64,000 bases of DNA from JBPRGG01 sp051418075 (GTDB lineage Bacteria > Bacteroidota > Bacteroidia > Cytophagales > Cyclobacteriaceae), in contig JBPRGG010000183.1 of assembly GCA_051418075.1 (NCBI GenBank), positions 1 through 64,000 of the forward strand, written 5' to 3'. How positions within the stretch are numbered: position 1 is the stretch's first letter; each line of letters opens with the position of its first letter. Of this stretch, positions 54,082 through 63,707 are shown one piece after another. Under the pieces are notes generated by a model that had not been told where the DNA came from, searched no databases, and worked only from the letters and a program-made list of their open reading frames with translations. A program made the position numbers and the translations under genes.

Positions 54082-54657
54082 TTATTCCCGGGGGATCAGA
54101 AAGTAGATCACCAATATTGTTGCTTTATGATCCTGTTTGTTTACCGGAACATGGGGTGTGCTGGCGTTAAAAAACAGGGTATCTCCTTTTTTTAATTTGA
54201 TCATTTCTTCACCGATATAATAGTCAACTTCACCTTCTAAAACATATTTAAACTCGTAACCATCCGTAGTTACAGCTTCTCGTTTGGATCCGGGCATCAG
54301 ATCCAGTACAACAGCTTCTATGGTAAACCTGGAAAAATCATGATTTAATATAAAATTATAAATAAAGCCAAAAGCCTCATCCTTTTCGATCGGAGAGTAT
54401 TCCTCCGGTGTCTTATGTATATATTCATGTTCATGGTCTTTTTGTATCCCATTGAAAAAATTGCCTACGTCAATATTAAGCCCCCGAATAATGGATACTA
54501 AAACGGGCAAGGAAGGCATGGTACGTCCATTTTCAATTTTTGAGAGTAAACCTTTGCTTACATCTGCTCTTATGGCAATATCATGTAACTTAAGTTCCTT
54601 CTCCTGACGAATCCTTCTAATTTCTTTGCCAAGGTTGGTTAAAATGAAATCATTCAT
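54082..54657 (-). CDS. XRE-family regulator with C-terminal cupin domain
   Basis: The 191-residue protein has an N-terminal HTH (about 10-65: GKEIRRIRQEKELKLHDIAI, RADVSKGLLSKIENGRTMPS) and a C-terminal cupin (about 110-185: RFTIEAVVLDLMPGS, EFKYVLEGEVDYYIGEEMIK, LFFNASTPHVPVN). Proteins of this HTH-cupin type control small-molecule metabolism, with the cupin as ligand sensor. The neighbours are the sulfatase (same strand, downstream) and DUF1015 (divergent), either of which may be a target. A -7 element is 28 bases upstream. Confidence 0.9.
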   Translation of the reverse strand: MNDFILTNLGKEIRRIRQEKELKLHDIAIRADVSKGLLSKIENGRTMPSLPVLVSIIRGLNIDVGNFFNGIQKDHEHEYIHKTPEEYSPIEKDEAFGFIYNFILNHDFSRFTIEAVVLDLMPGSKREAVTTDGYEFKYVLEGEVDYYIGEEMIKLKKGDTLFFNASTPHVPVNKQDHKATILVIYFLIPRE

Positions 54658-54684
54658 GATTTACTTATTAGACCTACATGTATC

Positions 54685-54692
54685 CAAATATA
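54685..54692 (-). promoter_or_regulatory. -7 element of the XRE-cupin gene
   Basis: The minus strand reads TATATTTG, an exact TAnnTTTG, 27 bases before the ATG at 54657. No -33 element was found at standard spacing. Confidence 0.45.
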
Positions 54693-54862
54693 AAACTTTG
54701 CCAGTTAGATCATATGTACAGGGCTTAAATTATGGTTAATATAATATTTTCTTAATATTATATTAATATAAATTACTACTTGTTGTCAAGCTTATCGATG
54801 ATTAGCTGGCTGTCCGTAAAACAAAGATTTAAGGGTAAAGAAACGGCTAATTAGTCAATCAC

Positions 54863-54894
54863 TTGCAGAACCTGGTACTTTTGGTTTAATTTTG
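54863..54894 (+). promoter_or_regulatory. Promoter of the DUF1015 gene
   Basis: TTG at 54863-54865 and TAATTTTG at 54887-54894 are 21 bases apart, 22 bases before the GTG start at 54917. Confidence 0.6.
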
Positions 54895-54916
54895 CCAAAA
54901 CCTAAAACAACAAATT

Positions 54917-56167
54917 GTGGCACAACTTAAACCATTCAAAGGTCTGCGTCCTCAACCAGACAAAGTTAAAGCAATTGCATCCCGTCCTTATGATGTGCTG
55001 GATAGTGATGAAGCCAGGCAGGAAGCAGCCGGGAATCCCTATTCCTTTTTGCATGTAATTAAGCCGGAAATTGACTTGCCCCCTCAAACTGATCATTATG
55101 CCCCGGAGGTCTACCAAACAGGCCGGGATAATTTTCAACAAATGATAAAAGACGAGGTTTTTTTCCAGGATGAAAAAGAAAGTATTTATCTGTATCAACT
55201 CACCATGGGGAACCATAGCCAAACCGGAATAGTGGGTTGTGCAGCTGTACAGGATTACCTGGATGATGTGATAAAAAAACATGAACTTACCCGTCCGGAT
55301 AAGGAAGAAGACCGTAAAAATCATGTGAGAATCACCGAAATGAATGCCGAACCGGTATTTTTTGCCTATCCGGCCCAAACTGAACTGGACCAACTGGTGC
55401 AAAAATGGGCCAGCCAGCACCCCCCGCTTTATGATTTTGTGGCTGAAGATCAGATTGCCCATAGATTTTGGCAGGTAGATGACGCGATTACCATCAGGAG
55501 GATCATGGATCTTTTTCAACAGATTCCCCACACCTATGTGGCCGATGGGCATCATCGAACAGCTGCTGCTGCCCTGGTGGGACAGGAAATGAAAAAAGAA
55601 AACCCGGGTCATCAGGGTGATGAACCTTACAACTATTTCCTGGCGGTGCATTTTCCCCACAACCAGCTGCAGATCATTGATTATAACCGGGTAGTGACTG
55701 ACCTGAATGGCTTAAGTCCGGACCAATTCCTGGAAAAATTAAATGAAAACTTTAAGGTGGAAAAACAAGGGACCGAACCTTATAAACCAGATGCTTTGCA
55801 TAAGTTTGGTCTGTACATGGACCAGCAGTGGTATGCCCTGACAGCCAAAGAAGGTACTTACCAGGCCGGTGATCCGATTGGTGTGCTGGATGTGACCATT
55901 TTATCGGAAAAGATTCTTGCCCCCATTTTAAATATCCATGATCTGCGAAGGGACAAAAGAATTGATTTTGTAGGTGGAATCAGGGGATTGGAAGAGTTGG
56001 AAAAAAGGGTGGATCAGGGAAATATGAGGCTGGCATTTGCCTTATATCCTGTATCTATGGAGCAATTAATGAATATTGCCGACAGCGGTAAAATCATGCC
56101 TCCCAAAACCACCTGGTTTGAGCCTAAACTTCGGAGTGGATTAGTAGTTCACAGGTTGAAAGATTAG
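54917..56167 (+). CDS. DUF1015 family protein
   Basis: The 416-residue protein starts at GTG 54917 (MAQLKPFKGLRPQPDKVKAI), matching the family's KPFKGLRP opening. A central YVADGHHRTAAAAL at about 208-221 holds the DGHHR motif, shared with ParB-like serine-kinase folds such as SerK. A conserved late segment is KRIDFVGGI. Function has not been firmly assigned. In Bacteroidota the gene commonly accompanies serine-biosynthesis genes, as here, where the SerB-SerA fusion lies two genes downstream. A role in O-phosphoserine/serine metabolism is inferred from motif and context. Confidence 0.88.
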   Translation: MAQLKPFKGLRPQPDKVKAIASRPYDVLDSDEARQEAAGNPYSFLHVIKPEIDLPPQTDHYAPEVYQTGRDNFQQMIKDEVFFQDEKESIYLYQLTMGNHSQTGIVGCAAVQDYLDDVIKKHELTRPDKEEDRKNHVRITEMNAEPVFFAYPAQTELDQLVQKWASQHPPLYDFVAEDQIAHRFWQVDDAITIRRIMDLFQQIPHTYVADGHHRTAAAALVGQEMKKENPGHQGDEPYNYFLAVHFPHNQLQIIDYNRVVTDLNGLSPDQFLEKLNENFKVEKQGTEPYKPDALHKFGLYMDQQWYALTAKEGTYQAGDPIGVLDVTILSEKILAPILNIHDLRRDKRIDFVGGIRGLEELEKRVDQGNMRLAFALYPVSMEQLMNIADSGKIMPPKTTWFEPKLRSGLVVHRLKD

Positions 56168-56184
56168 CCAAAGTATTATAAATC

Positions 56185-57840
56185 ATGTTAAAAGAAAATT
56201 TAGTTGGAGAAATTGAGCGCAGTATCCGAAGAAACTGGGATCTTCCTGCCTTTTCTGATTATGGCCATAGTTCCAGGACTTATGGACAAGTGGGACAAAG
56301 CCTGCTAAGCTGGCACCTGCTGTTTGGGGAAAATAATCTGAAAAAGGGTGATAAAGTGGCTGTAATTGGAAAAAACAGTTCCAATTGGGCCGAGATTTAC
56401 CTGGCCACTATTACCTATGGCGCTGTTATTGTACCGGTTTTAGCCGATTTCACCCCGGACAATATCCATCATATCATCAATCATTCAGAGTCAAAATTCC
56501 TGTTTACAGCAGACCAAATCAATGAAAACCTGGACGTATCCAAAATGAAGTGTATAGAGGCCATTTTTTCTTTGACTGATTTTTCCCTCCTATACAATAA
56601 GAATAAAAACCTGGCACAGCAAATAGCCTCGGCTCAACAGAAATTCCGCAGTAAATATAGTAACCTGGCCCCGGAGAAATACCGGCTGGAGGAAATCCCC
56701 AATCAAGAACTGGCTGCCATTGTCTATACATCCGGTACCACTGGTTTTTCCAAGGGTGTCATGCTGAATCATAATGCATTGACTGCCAATATTAAATATG
56801 CCCAGGAAAACATGCCACTTACCGCAGGAAGCCGGATATTATCATTTCTGCCAATGGCCCATGCCTACGCCTGTGCCTTTGAATTTATATTCCCTTTCAC
56901 CATAGGCTGTTATACTACATTTTTAAATCGTTTGCCCACCCCACAGATACTGATCAAAGCCTTCAGTGAGATCCAACCCAATTTGATCTTTTTGGTTCCT
57001 TTACTGATCGAAAAGATTTATCGTAACAAGATTAAACCTTCTCTGGATAAACCGGCTATGAAGCTTGCCCTGAAAGTACCCGGTCTGAAAGGGGTGGTTA
57101 TGAAAAAGATCAGGCAAAAGCTTTTAGATCTTTTTGGAGGAAATTTTAAAGAAGTAGTAATTGGCGGAGCCGCTTTAAACCCGGAAGTAGAAAATTTTTT
57201 GAGAGAGATAAAGTTTCCTTTTACCAATGGGTATGGTATGACCGAATGTGCTCCTCTGATCAGTTATGCTCCCTGGGACCAGATCAAACCTTATTCAGTA
57301 GGGAGGCTGATCAATTATTTAGAAATCAGGATTGATTCGGCTAATCCGGTCCGGGAGCCGGGAGAGATCCTGATCAAGGGTGAAAATGTGATGATGGGCT
57401 ATTATAAAAATGAAGAAGCCACCACAGAAACACTGGAGAAGGATGGCTGGTTGCATACCGGCGATCTGGGTTTACTGGATGAGGATGGATTTATTTTCAT
57501 CAAAGGCCGTAGCAAAAATATGATCCTGGGACCTTCAGGCCAGAATATTTATCCTGAAGAGATTGAAGGTGTTCTCAACAACCTGCCCTATGTTCAGGAA
57601 TCATTGATCCTGGAAAACCAGGGAAAACTGATTGCGCTGGTTTTCCCGGATCTGCAGTGGGCTGATGCAGACAAGGTGCCTGAAAAAGACCTGCAGGCAA
57701 AAATGGACCAGAACCTTAAAAACCTGAATGCAGAATTGCCTTCTTACAGTAAAATTTCCGCCATTAAACTATATCCGGAGGAATTTGAAAAGACCCCTAC
57801 CAAAAAAATTAAAAGGTTCTTATACAACATTACTTCCTGA
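56185..57840 (+). CDS. AMP-forming long-chain acyl-CoA synthetase family protein
   Basis: The 551-residue adenylate-forming enzyme activates a carboxylate with ATP and CoA, most likely a fatty acid. It shows AIVYTSGTTGFSKGVMLNHN at about 177 (the P-loop-like core), FTNGYGMTECAPLISYAP, DGWLHTGDLGLLDEDGFIFI and KGRSKNMILGPSGQNIYPEE. It starts 17 bases after the DUF1015 gene and ends 68 bases before the SerB-SerA gene, so it is in the same probable operon. The chain-length preference cannot be read from sequence. Confidence 0.93.
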   Translation: MLKENLVGEIERSIRRNWDLPAFSDYGHSSRTYGQVGQSLLSWHLLFGENNLKKGDKVAVIGKNSSNWAEIYLATITYGAVIVPVLADFTPDNIHHIINHSESKFLFTADQINENLDVSKMKCIEAIFSLTDFSLLYNKNKNLAQQIASAQQKFRSKYSNLAPEKYRLEEIPNQELAAIVYTSGTTGFSKGVMLNHNALTANIKYAQENMPLTAGSRILSFLPMAHAYACAFEFIFPFTIGCYTTFLNRLPTPQILIKAFSEIQPNLIFLVPLLIEKIYRNKIKPSLDKPAMKLALKVPGLKGVVMKKIRQKLLDLFGGNFKEVVIGGAALNPEVENFLREIKFPFTNGYGMTECAPLISYAPWDQIKPYSVGRLINYLEIRIDSANPVREPGEILIKGENVMMGYYKNEEATTETLEKDGWLHTGDLGLLDEDGFIFIKGRSKNMILGPSGQNIYPEEIEGVLNNLPYVQESLILENQGKLIALVFPDLQWADADKVPEKDLQAKMDQNLKNLNAELPSYSKISAIKLYPEEFEKTPTKKIKRFLYNITS

Positions 57841-57908
57841 AGATTATTTTTTATTTCAAACAATTAGCTGCTGGCTTGATTATAAAAAATTACATAAACT
57901 AATTTTCC

Positions 57909-59804
57909 ATGTCTGTTCCAGAAAGATTTTATATTATAGATTTTGACAGCACCTTTATCCAGGTGGAAACTTTAGACCTTTTAGTGGATATTTCCCTTGA
58001 AAATAATGATGGGAAAGAGGCAGTGATGCAGGAAATCAAAAAGATCACCGATTTGGCCATGGAAGGTAAAATTTCCCTTAAAGAGTCGCTGCAAAAAAGA
58101 ATGTCTTTATTGAAAGCCCATAAAAAAGACCTGGATAAACTGAATGAACAGCTTAAACTCAAAGTGTCCCATTCATTTGTGCGTAATAAGGACTTTTTTG
58201 AGAAACAGGCTGCCCGGATTTTCATCATTTCCAACGGTTTTAAGGACATTATTTTACCTATTGTCACAAATTACGGCATTAAACCGGAGAATGTATTTGC
58301 CAACCACTTTACCTATGATGAAGCTGGAAATATCACTGGTATGGACCTGGATAACCAACTGGCTCAAAACAATGGAAAGGTAAATTTGCTCAAAAACCTG
58401 AACCTGCAGGGGGATATCTATGTGATTGGCGATGGCTATACCGATTACGAGATCAGGGCAGCCGGATTGGCTAATAAGTTTTATGCTTTTACCGAAAATG
58501 TATCACGGGACAACATCCTGGAAAAAGCTGATCATATTGCCCCCAGTTTAGATGAATTCCTCTACCAAAACAAACTGAACAGTGCCATCTCCTATCCCAA
58601 AAACCGGATATCAGTACTTTTACTAGAAAATGTGCATCCATTGGCTACCCGTTTGATGAGGGAGGAAGGTTACAAGGTTGAAATAGTGGAAGGAGGACTG
58701 GATGAGGAGGAATTATGTGAAAGAATAAAAAATGTGTCCATTCTCGGAATTCGTTCCAAGACCCAGGTGACTCAAAAAGTCATTGAACAAGCCAATCGCC
58801 TGATGGTGATCGGAGCTTTTTGCATCGGAACCAACCAGATAGACCTGCAAGCTTGTGCTAAAAAAGGAGTAGCTGTTTTCAATGCTCCCTTCAGCAATAC
58901 CCGCTCAGTAGTGGAACTGGCCATTAGCGAAATGATCATGCTGATGCGCAATCTGCCGGATAAGTTTCAGCAAATGCACCAGGGTAAATGGAATAAGTCG
59001 GCTAAAAACAGTTTTGAGATCAGGGGTAAAAAATTAGGCATTGTAGGCTACGGTAACATTGGGGCTCAGCTATCGGTATTGGCAGAATCCCTTGGTATGC
59101 AGGTTTATTATTATGATGTGATTGAAAAGCTGGCCCTGGGCAATGCCACCAAATGTAATAGCCTGGATGAATTACTTCAACTGGCTGATGTGATCAGCCT
59201 GCATGTGGATGGGCGGAAAGAAAATACCAATCTGATTGGTCCGGCAGCCTTTGATATGATGAAAAAGGGGGTGATCTTTATGAACTTAAGCCGGGGCCAC
59301 GTAGTGGATATTGAGGCTTTGAAGCAAAATATAGAACAGGGTAAAGTGTATGGAGCAGCAATAGATGTATTCCCGGAGGAGCCTAAGACCAATCAGGAGG
59401 TGTTTCATTCTCCCCTGCGCAATCTGCCTAACCTGATCATGACCCCTCATATTGGAGGAAGCACCCTGGAAGCCCAGGAAAACATCGCCAGGTTCGTACC
59501 TGGAAAGATCATGGAATACATCAACACCGGCAGTACTACCAACAGTGTAAACTTCCCTAACCTGCAGCTTCCCTTGCTAAAGGATGCACACCGGCTGATC
59601 CACATTCATCACAATGTGCCTGGCATCCTGGCTCAGATCAACCGGGTTCTGGCTGATCATAACATCAATATTGAAGGACAATACCTAAAAACCAACGAAG
59701 AGATCGGTTATGTGATCACTGATATTGATAAGCAATATGCCACAGAGGTGATCACCGATCTGAAAAATATAGAAGGGACTATAAAATTCCGAATATTATA
59801 CTAA
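57909..59804 (+). CDS. Fused phosphoserine phosphatase-like (SerB) and D-3-phosphoglycerate dehydrogenase (SerA)
   Basis: The 631-residue fusion has an N-terminal HAD-IB phosphatase at about 1-225 (DFDST at 11-15, FIISNGFKDIILPIVTNYGI, VIGDGYTDYEIRAAG). A D-2-hydroxyacid dehydrogenase follows at about 235-545, with NAD motif GIVGYGNIGAQ near 377 and the catalytic MTPHIGGSTLEAQENIA. A C-terminal ACT domain covers about 558-631 (GILAQINRVLADHNINIEGQ), usually the serine-feedback site. It thus carries the first and last steps of serine synthesis in one chain; the transaminase SerC is absent from the window. The first gene of the strand group is DUF1015. Confidence 0.92.
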   Translation: MSVPERFYIIDFDSTFIQVETLDLLVDISLENNDGKEAVMQEIKKITDLAMEGKISLKESLQKRMSLLKAHKKDLDKLNEQLKLKVSHSFVRNKDFFEKQAARIFIISNGFKDIILPIVTNYGIKPENVFANHFTYDEAGNITGMDLDNQLAQNNGKVNLLKNLNLQGDIYVIGDGYTDYEIRAAGLANKFYAFTENVSRDNILEKADHIAPSLDEFLYQNKLNSAISYPKNRISVLLLENVHPLATRLMREEGYKVEIVEGGLDEEELCERIKNVSILGIRSKTQVTQKVIEQANRLMVIGAFCIGTNQIDLQACAKKGVAVFNAPFSNTRSVVELAISEMIMLMRNLPDKFQQMHQGKWNKSAKNSFEIRGKKLGIVGYGNIGAQLSVLAESLGMQVYYYDVIEKLALGNATKCNSLDELLQLADVISLHVDGRKENTNLIGPAAFDMMKKGVIFMNLSRGHVVDIEALKQNIEQGKVYGAAIDVFPEEPKTNQEVFHSPLRNLPNLIMTPHIGGSTLEAQENIARFVPGKIMEYINTGSTTNSVNFPNLQLPLLKDAHRLIHIHHNVPGILAQINRVLADHNINIEGQYLKTNEEIGYVITDIDKQYATEVITDLKNIEGTIKFRILY

Positions 59805-59828
59805 ATCAGAATTTGCCAAAACCAGGCA

Positions 59829-62800
59829 TTAAATCTTATGCAACATATTAGGTAATGCTATGGTGAAGCAACTGCCCTGGTCCAAAGCACTTTGCAGTTG
59901 AATGGATCCATTCAGCTTTTTCAGACAATCTTGTACAATATACAGCCCGATACCGGAACCGGGTTTTTTATCTGTGGCCCGGTAAAACATATTGAAGATT
60001 TTTTCCTGATGCTCCTTAGCTATACCAATACCATTATCTTTTATGACCATGATACTTTTTTCACAATTGATCTCAACCGCAATCTCGATGTAAGGATTTT
60101 CCTGATATTGATTCTGAAACTTATAGGCGTTGGAAACAATATTATTGATGATTATTCCCATCCGTAACTTGTCTGAGTAAAAATCACAATCCTGATTCAA
60201 TTTCAGGTCCAGTTTTACCCGCTTGTTTTCAGGAAGCTTATTGAGGTTTTCCAACAGATCCTGGATTATTTGCTGGAAGTCAATTTTCTCAGGCACAATC
60301 TCCATGCGGGTATTGCGGGAATAATCCAGAATGTCTCTGATAAACTTATCCAGTTTTACCAGGCTTTGCTCCTGTAACTGAGCATATTGATGTAATTTTT
60401 CTGATGAAGGCTCTAACTGGGATAAGCGGGAAAGGCCTAATGAGGAGGTAATAGGGGCACGTAGATCATGAGAAACCCTGTAAACAAAGTTGTCCAGTTC
60501 CTGATTGGCCTTAATTAATTCTTCATTTTTTTCCTTGAGGTTTGATTCCGCTTTTTTACGATCGGTGATTTCCGTCAATACCGCTATGACACCAATGATC
60601 TTTCCGTCAATGGAAAGATTAGGGCTGTAAGTAGAATAATACCAGATGGTTTGGCCATCTGTCTGCACAAAAGTTACGTCATGGGTGGAAACAATATGGC
60701 CTTCCAGGGCCTTTTGAAGATATTGATCAAATCCCAACTGCTTTAAATGTGGAAATATGTCCATGGCTTTTTGGCCTAATACCTCTTCTGCCTTTTTCCC
60801 GGTCATGATCTCCATTTTTTTATTCCAGAGAATATATCTCAATTCTAAATCCATTACCAGCACGCCTTCCTGGAGGTTGTTTATCACTGAATTTATGAAA
60901 AAAGAATTCGATTCCAGAGCCAGTTCGGCCTTTTTACGCTCGGTGATATCCAATACAGTTCCGGTAACCTTAAAAGTGCCATTATTTTCCACTACTTCTC
61001 CCCGGGATTGCACATAAAGCATAGTGCCATCAGGATGGATCACCCGTTTTTCTGTATGATAATCCTTGGAGTTATGAATGGAATCCATGATCTTTTCCAT
61101 GACCTGTTCCCGTTCATCCGGATGTATAGCCTGAATCATATGTTCCATGGTAGGCTCAAAGGATTGCTCTTCATATCCATACAATTTATACAACTGATCA
61201 GACCATTTCAACTGCTGTGTACGTACATCCATCTCCCAACTACCCAATTTAGCTATCTTCTGAGCTTTGACCAGGTTATCGGTGATTTCCAGGAGGCTTT
61301 GTTCCTGAGCCTTCTCAATAGATTTGTCGTGAATGATGGAGAACAGATACAACTTCCCGCTGAAAATGACCGGACCGCTATGCACCTCTACATGCTTCTT
61401 TTGACCATCAGCCAACTTATGGACAAACTGGAACCGGCTGGGGGCTCTACTTGCCCTTCCCATTTTTTCATTTACTTCTTCAGGATTAGAAGATATATTA
61501 ATATCTGACACATTTAGACCCAGCATTTCCTGTTTGGTATAACCATAAAAAGCTAAGGCAGACCGGTTGACGTCTATTATTTTTCCTTTTTCCGGATCTA
61601 CAATCAGCATATAGGAGGCGCTATCTTCAAATATACTTTTATAGCGGTTTTCACTTTCAAGCAAATGCCGTTCATATTGCTTCCTTTCCGTAATATCCAA
61701 TACAGAAAAAATAAATGAATTGTCTTCCTGGTTTAAAAATGAAACCTGAATTAAGACATTGATAACTTTTCCATCATTGTTTTTCCAGGAAGATTCAATC
61801 CTGCCTATACCATGATCCAATACCTCACGATATATTTCATCCCCCACCTTTTCATAGTCCTGGCGGGACAAATATAAAAGTTCACTGCTTTTCCCTACAA
61901 TCTGATCATGATGGTATCCGGTCATCCGGCAAAACTGGTCATTTACCAGATTGAAGATGCGGTTGGTAATGATTCCTATGCCTATGGGTAAAGTGCGGTA
62001 TATACTGGTAACTAACTTTTCCTTTTCTTTCAGATAAAAAGAAGTACGATCGTATTGTTCTTCCTTTAGCTTGAGCTTATCAACCAACTCTTTTTCCTGG
62101 GTGATATCTTTGAATACACAATAGGTCTGATCTACGTTGCCTGATGAAGCATAACCCACACAACCTTCGTAAGACACATGCAGAAAGTGACCTTCTTTAT
62201 GCCTGAGTTTAAACTGGACATCGTGAATAGATCCTTCCTTCAAAAAAAGAGGAAACCTTTGTTCAAAAAATGATTTGTATTCGGGATGCAAATAATTTTC
62301 AAAACTTTTCCCAACTACCTCGTTTTTTTCATAACCAAGGGTTTTCAACCAGGTTTTGTTGACATCAAGAATCAATCCCTGCTGATCTAAAGATTGGTAA
62401 GAAAGCGGCGCATGATCATACAATGCCCTGTATCGTTGCTCACTGTTAGAAAGTTGATATTCTATTTCTTTGCGCTGATTAATATCCACCAAATGTGCCA
62501 CATAAAAAAATGCACCGTCCAGTTCAATTCGGGACATATTCAGGTTCACCCATATCAATGAATTGTGCTTGTCTCTGAACCTTTTATCCGATTTTACAAA
62601 AGGGATTTCTCCTTTTTCAAGCTTGGCAAAAAGGGCTATTAAGGTATTAAAATCATCCGCATGAAGGAAACGCTGATAGGTTTTACCCCGCATTTCATCG
62701 ATATCATAACCTAATAACTGGGCCACTTCATGATTGGCCTCCTCTACAATTCCCTCCGAATCGAAAATAATAATGCCAGTAGCTGAATTTTCAAACACAC

Positions 62801-63668
62801 TCCTGAATTGCTTCTCCTTATCATTAATGATCTTATATTGTTCTTCAATCTCCTCATTCAAGGCCTGAAACTCTTCATTTTGGGCCGCTATTTCTTCATG
62901 CTGGGAGGCTATTTCAGAATTTTTCTGCAGGAGATCCATTTCCACTATCTTATAGCTGGTAACATCTGAAACTATTTCTACCAAACCTATGATATCTCCA
63001 TGTATATTGTAATTGGGGCTGATAAGTGACTTCACCCACAATTCCTTATCTATATCAGGTAAACTAATCAAACTTGCCGGCACTTCCACTACCTCCCCCT
63101 GCAAAGCCCTGGTAAGATCAAGCCTGTGTTGAGAGTGATCAAACTGAGGAAATAATTGATGAATATTTCTACCTACGGCATCTTCTGAGGGGATACCTGA
63201 GATATCTTCCAGAATGGCATTCCAAATCAAAACATTAAAATCCCTGTCATACACTAAAATTCCTTCAGAAGCACTGTTAATGATCTGCTGATTAAATAAA
63301 AGTGCCTCCTGCAGCTTTTCCTTATCTTTTAAGATCTTTACCTCTTTCCACTTGCATAGATACTGCACCACCTCGCCGTTGTCATTATGTACCGGATATA
63401 ATTTCACCGAATAATCCTTAGAGAAAAGGGTTTGATCAAAAGACACCTGCTGATCAATAGCCTGGGAAATACTTTGGCATACAGGACAATCAGGTAAATC
63501 ATTGGATGAATCATGATGTAGTATTCTAAAACATTTTTCACCTACCACAGCAGACCGGTCCTTTCCAAATAAATCAAGGGCTTCCTGATTAACATCCTGG
63601 ATAGTATGATCTTTATCAATGATCAGAACGGGATCATCTATGGCACTTATGAGATCACAAGGTTGCAT
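59829..63668 (-). CDS. Large multi-PAS sensor histidine kinase (orphan, soluble)
   Basis: The 1279-residue protein has about eight PAS domains: about 8-105, 120-235, 280-400, 405-525, 555-665, 670-785, 800-910 and 920-1045. A coiled coil at 235-280 (EIAAQNEEFQALNEEIEEQY) separates the second and third. The kinase core at the C-terminus has HisKA with FVYRVSHDLRAPITSSLG and HATPase with IVSNAYKFQN, DNGIGIA and GSGIGLYIVQD. The first PAS has a cysteine cluster (EKCFRILHHD then LPDCPVCQS) that could bind metal or sense redox. There is no membrane span, receiver domain or adjacent regulator. Confidence 0.92.
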   Translation of the reverse strand: MQPCDLISAIDDPVLIIDKDHTIQDVNQEALDLFGKDRSAVVGEKCFRILHHDSSNDLPDCPVCQSISQAIDQQVSFDQTLFSKDYSVKLYPVHNDNGEVVQYLCKWKEVKILKDKEKLQEALLFNQQIINSASEGILVYDRDFNVLIWNAILEDISGIPSEDAVGRNIHQLFPQFDHSQHRLDLTRALQGEVVEVPASLISLPDIDKELWVKSLISPNYNIHGDIIGLVEIVSDVTSYKIVEMDLLQKNSEIASQHEEIAAQNEEFQALNEEIEEQYKIINDKEKQFRSVFENSATGIIIFDSEGIVEEANHEVAQLLGYDIDEMRGKTYQRFLHADDFNTLIALFAKLEKGEIPFVKSDKRFRDKHNSLIWVNLNMSRIELDGAFFYVAHLVDINQRKEIEYQLSNSEQRYRALYDHAPLSYQSLDQQGLILDVNKTWLKTLGYEKNEVVGKSFENYLHPEYKSFFEQRFPLFLKEGSIHDVQFKLRHKEGHFLHVSYEGCVGYASSGNVDQTYCVFKDITQEKELVDKLKLKEEQYDRTSFYLKEKEKLVTSIYRTLPIGIGIITNRIFNLVNDQFCRMTGYHHDQIVGKSSELLYLSRQDYEKVGDEIYREVLDHGIGRIESSWKNNDGKVINVLIQVSFLNQEDNSFIFSVLDITERKQYERHLLESENRYKSIFEDSASYMLIVDPEKGKIIDVNRSALAFYGYTKQEMLGLNVSDINISSNPEEVNEKMGRASRAPSRFQFVHKLADGQKKHVEVHSGPVIFSGKLYLFSIIHDKSIEKAQEQSLLEITDNLVKAQKIAKLGSWEMDVRTQQLKWSDQLYKLYGYEEQSFEPTMEHMIQAIHPDEREQVMEKIMDSIHNSKDYHTEKRVIHPDGTMLYVQSRGEVVENNGTFKVTGTVLDITERKKAELALESNSFFINSVINNLQEGVLVMDLELRYILWNKKMEIMTGKKAEEVLGQKAMDIFPHLKQLGFDQYLQKALEGHIVSTHDVTFVQTDGQTIWYYSTYSPNLSIDGKIIGVIAVLTEITDRKKAESNLKEKNEELIKANQELDNFVYRVSHDLRAPITSSLGLSRLSQLEPSSEKLHQYAQLQEQSLVKLDKFIRDILDYSRNTRMEIVPEKIDFQQIIQDLLENLNKLPENKRVKLDLKLNQDCDFYSDKLRMGIIINNIVSNAYKFQNQYQENPYIEIAVEINCEKSIMVIKDNGIGIAKEHQEKIFNMFYRATDKKPGSGIGLYIVQDCLKKLNGSIQLQSALDQGSCFTIALPNMLHKI

Positions 63669-63671
63669 GAA

Positions 63672-63707
63672 ATATTGAGCATGTCAAGTTGTTAATTTGC
63701 TCAATAT
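63672..63707 (-). promoter_or_regulatory. Perfect 10-base inverted repeat upstream of the large histidine kinase
   Basis: ATATTGAGCA (63672-63681) and TGCTCAATAT (63698-63707) enclose 16 bases, immediately before the kinase ATG at 63668. A -7-like sequence overlaps the outer arm. It may be an operator or a leader stem-loop covering the ribosome-binding region. Confidence 0.5.
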
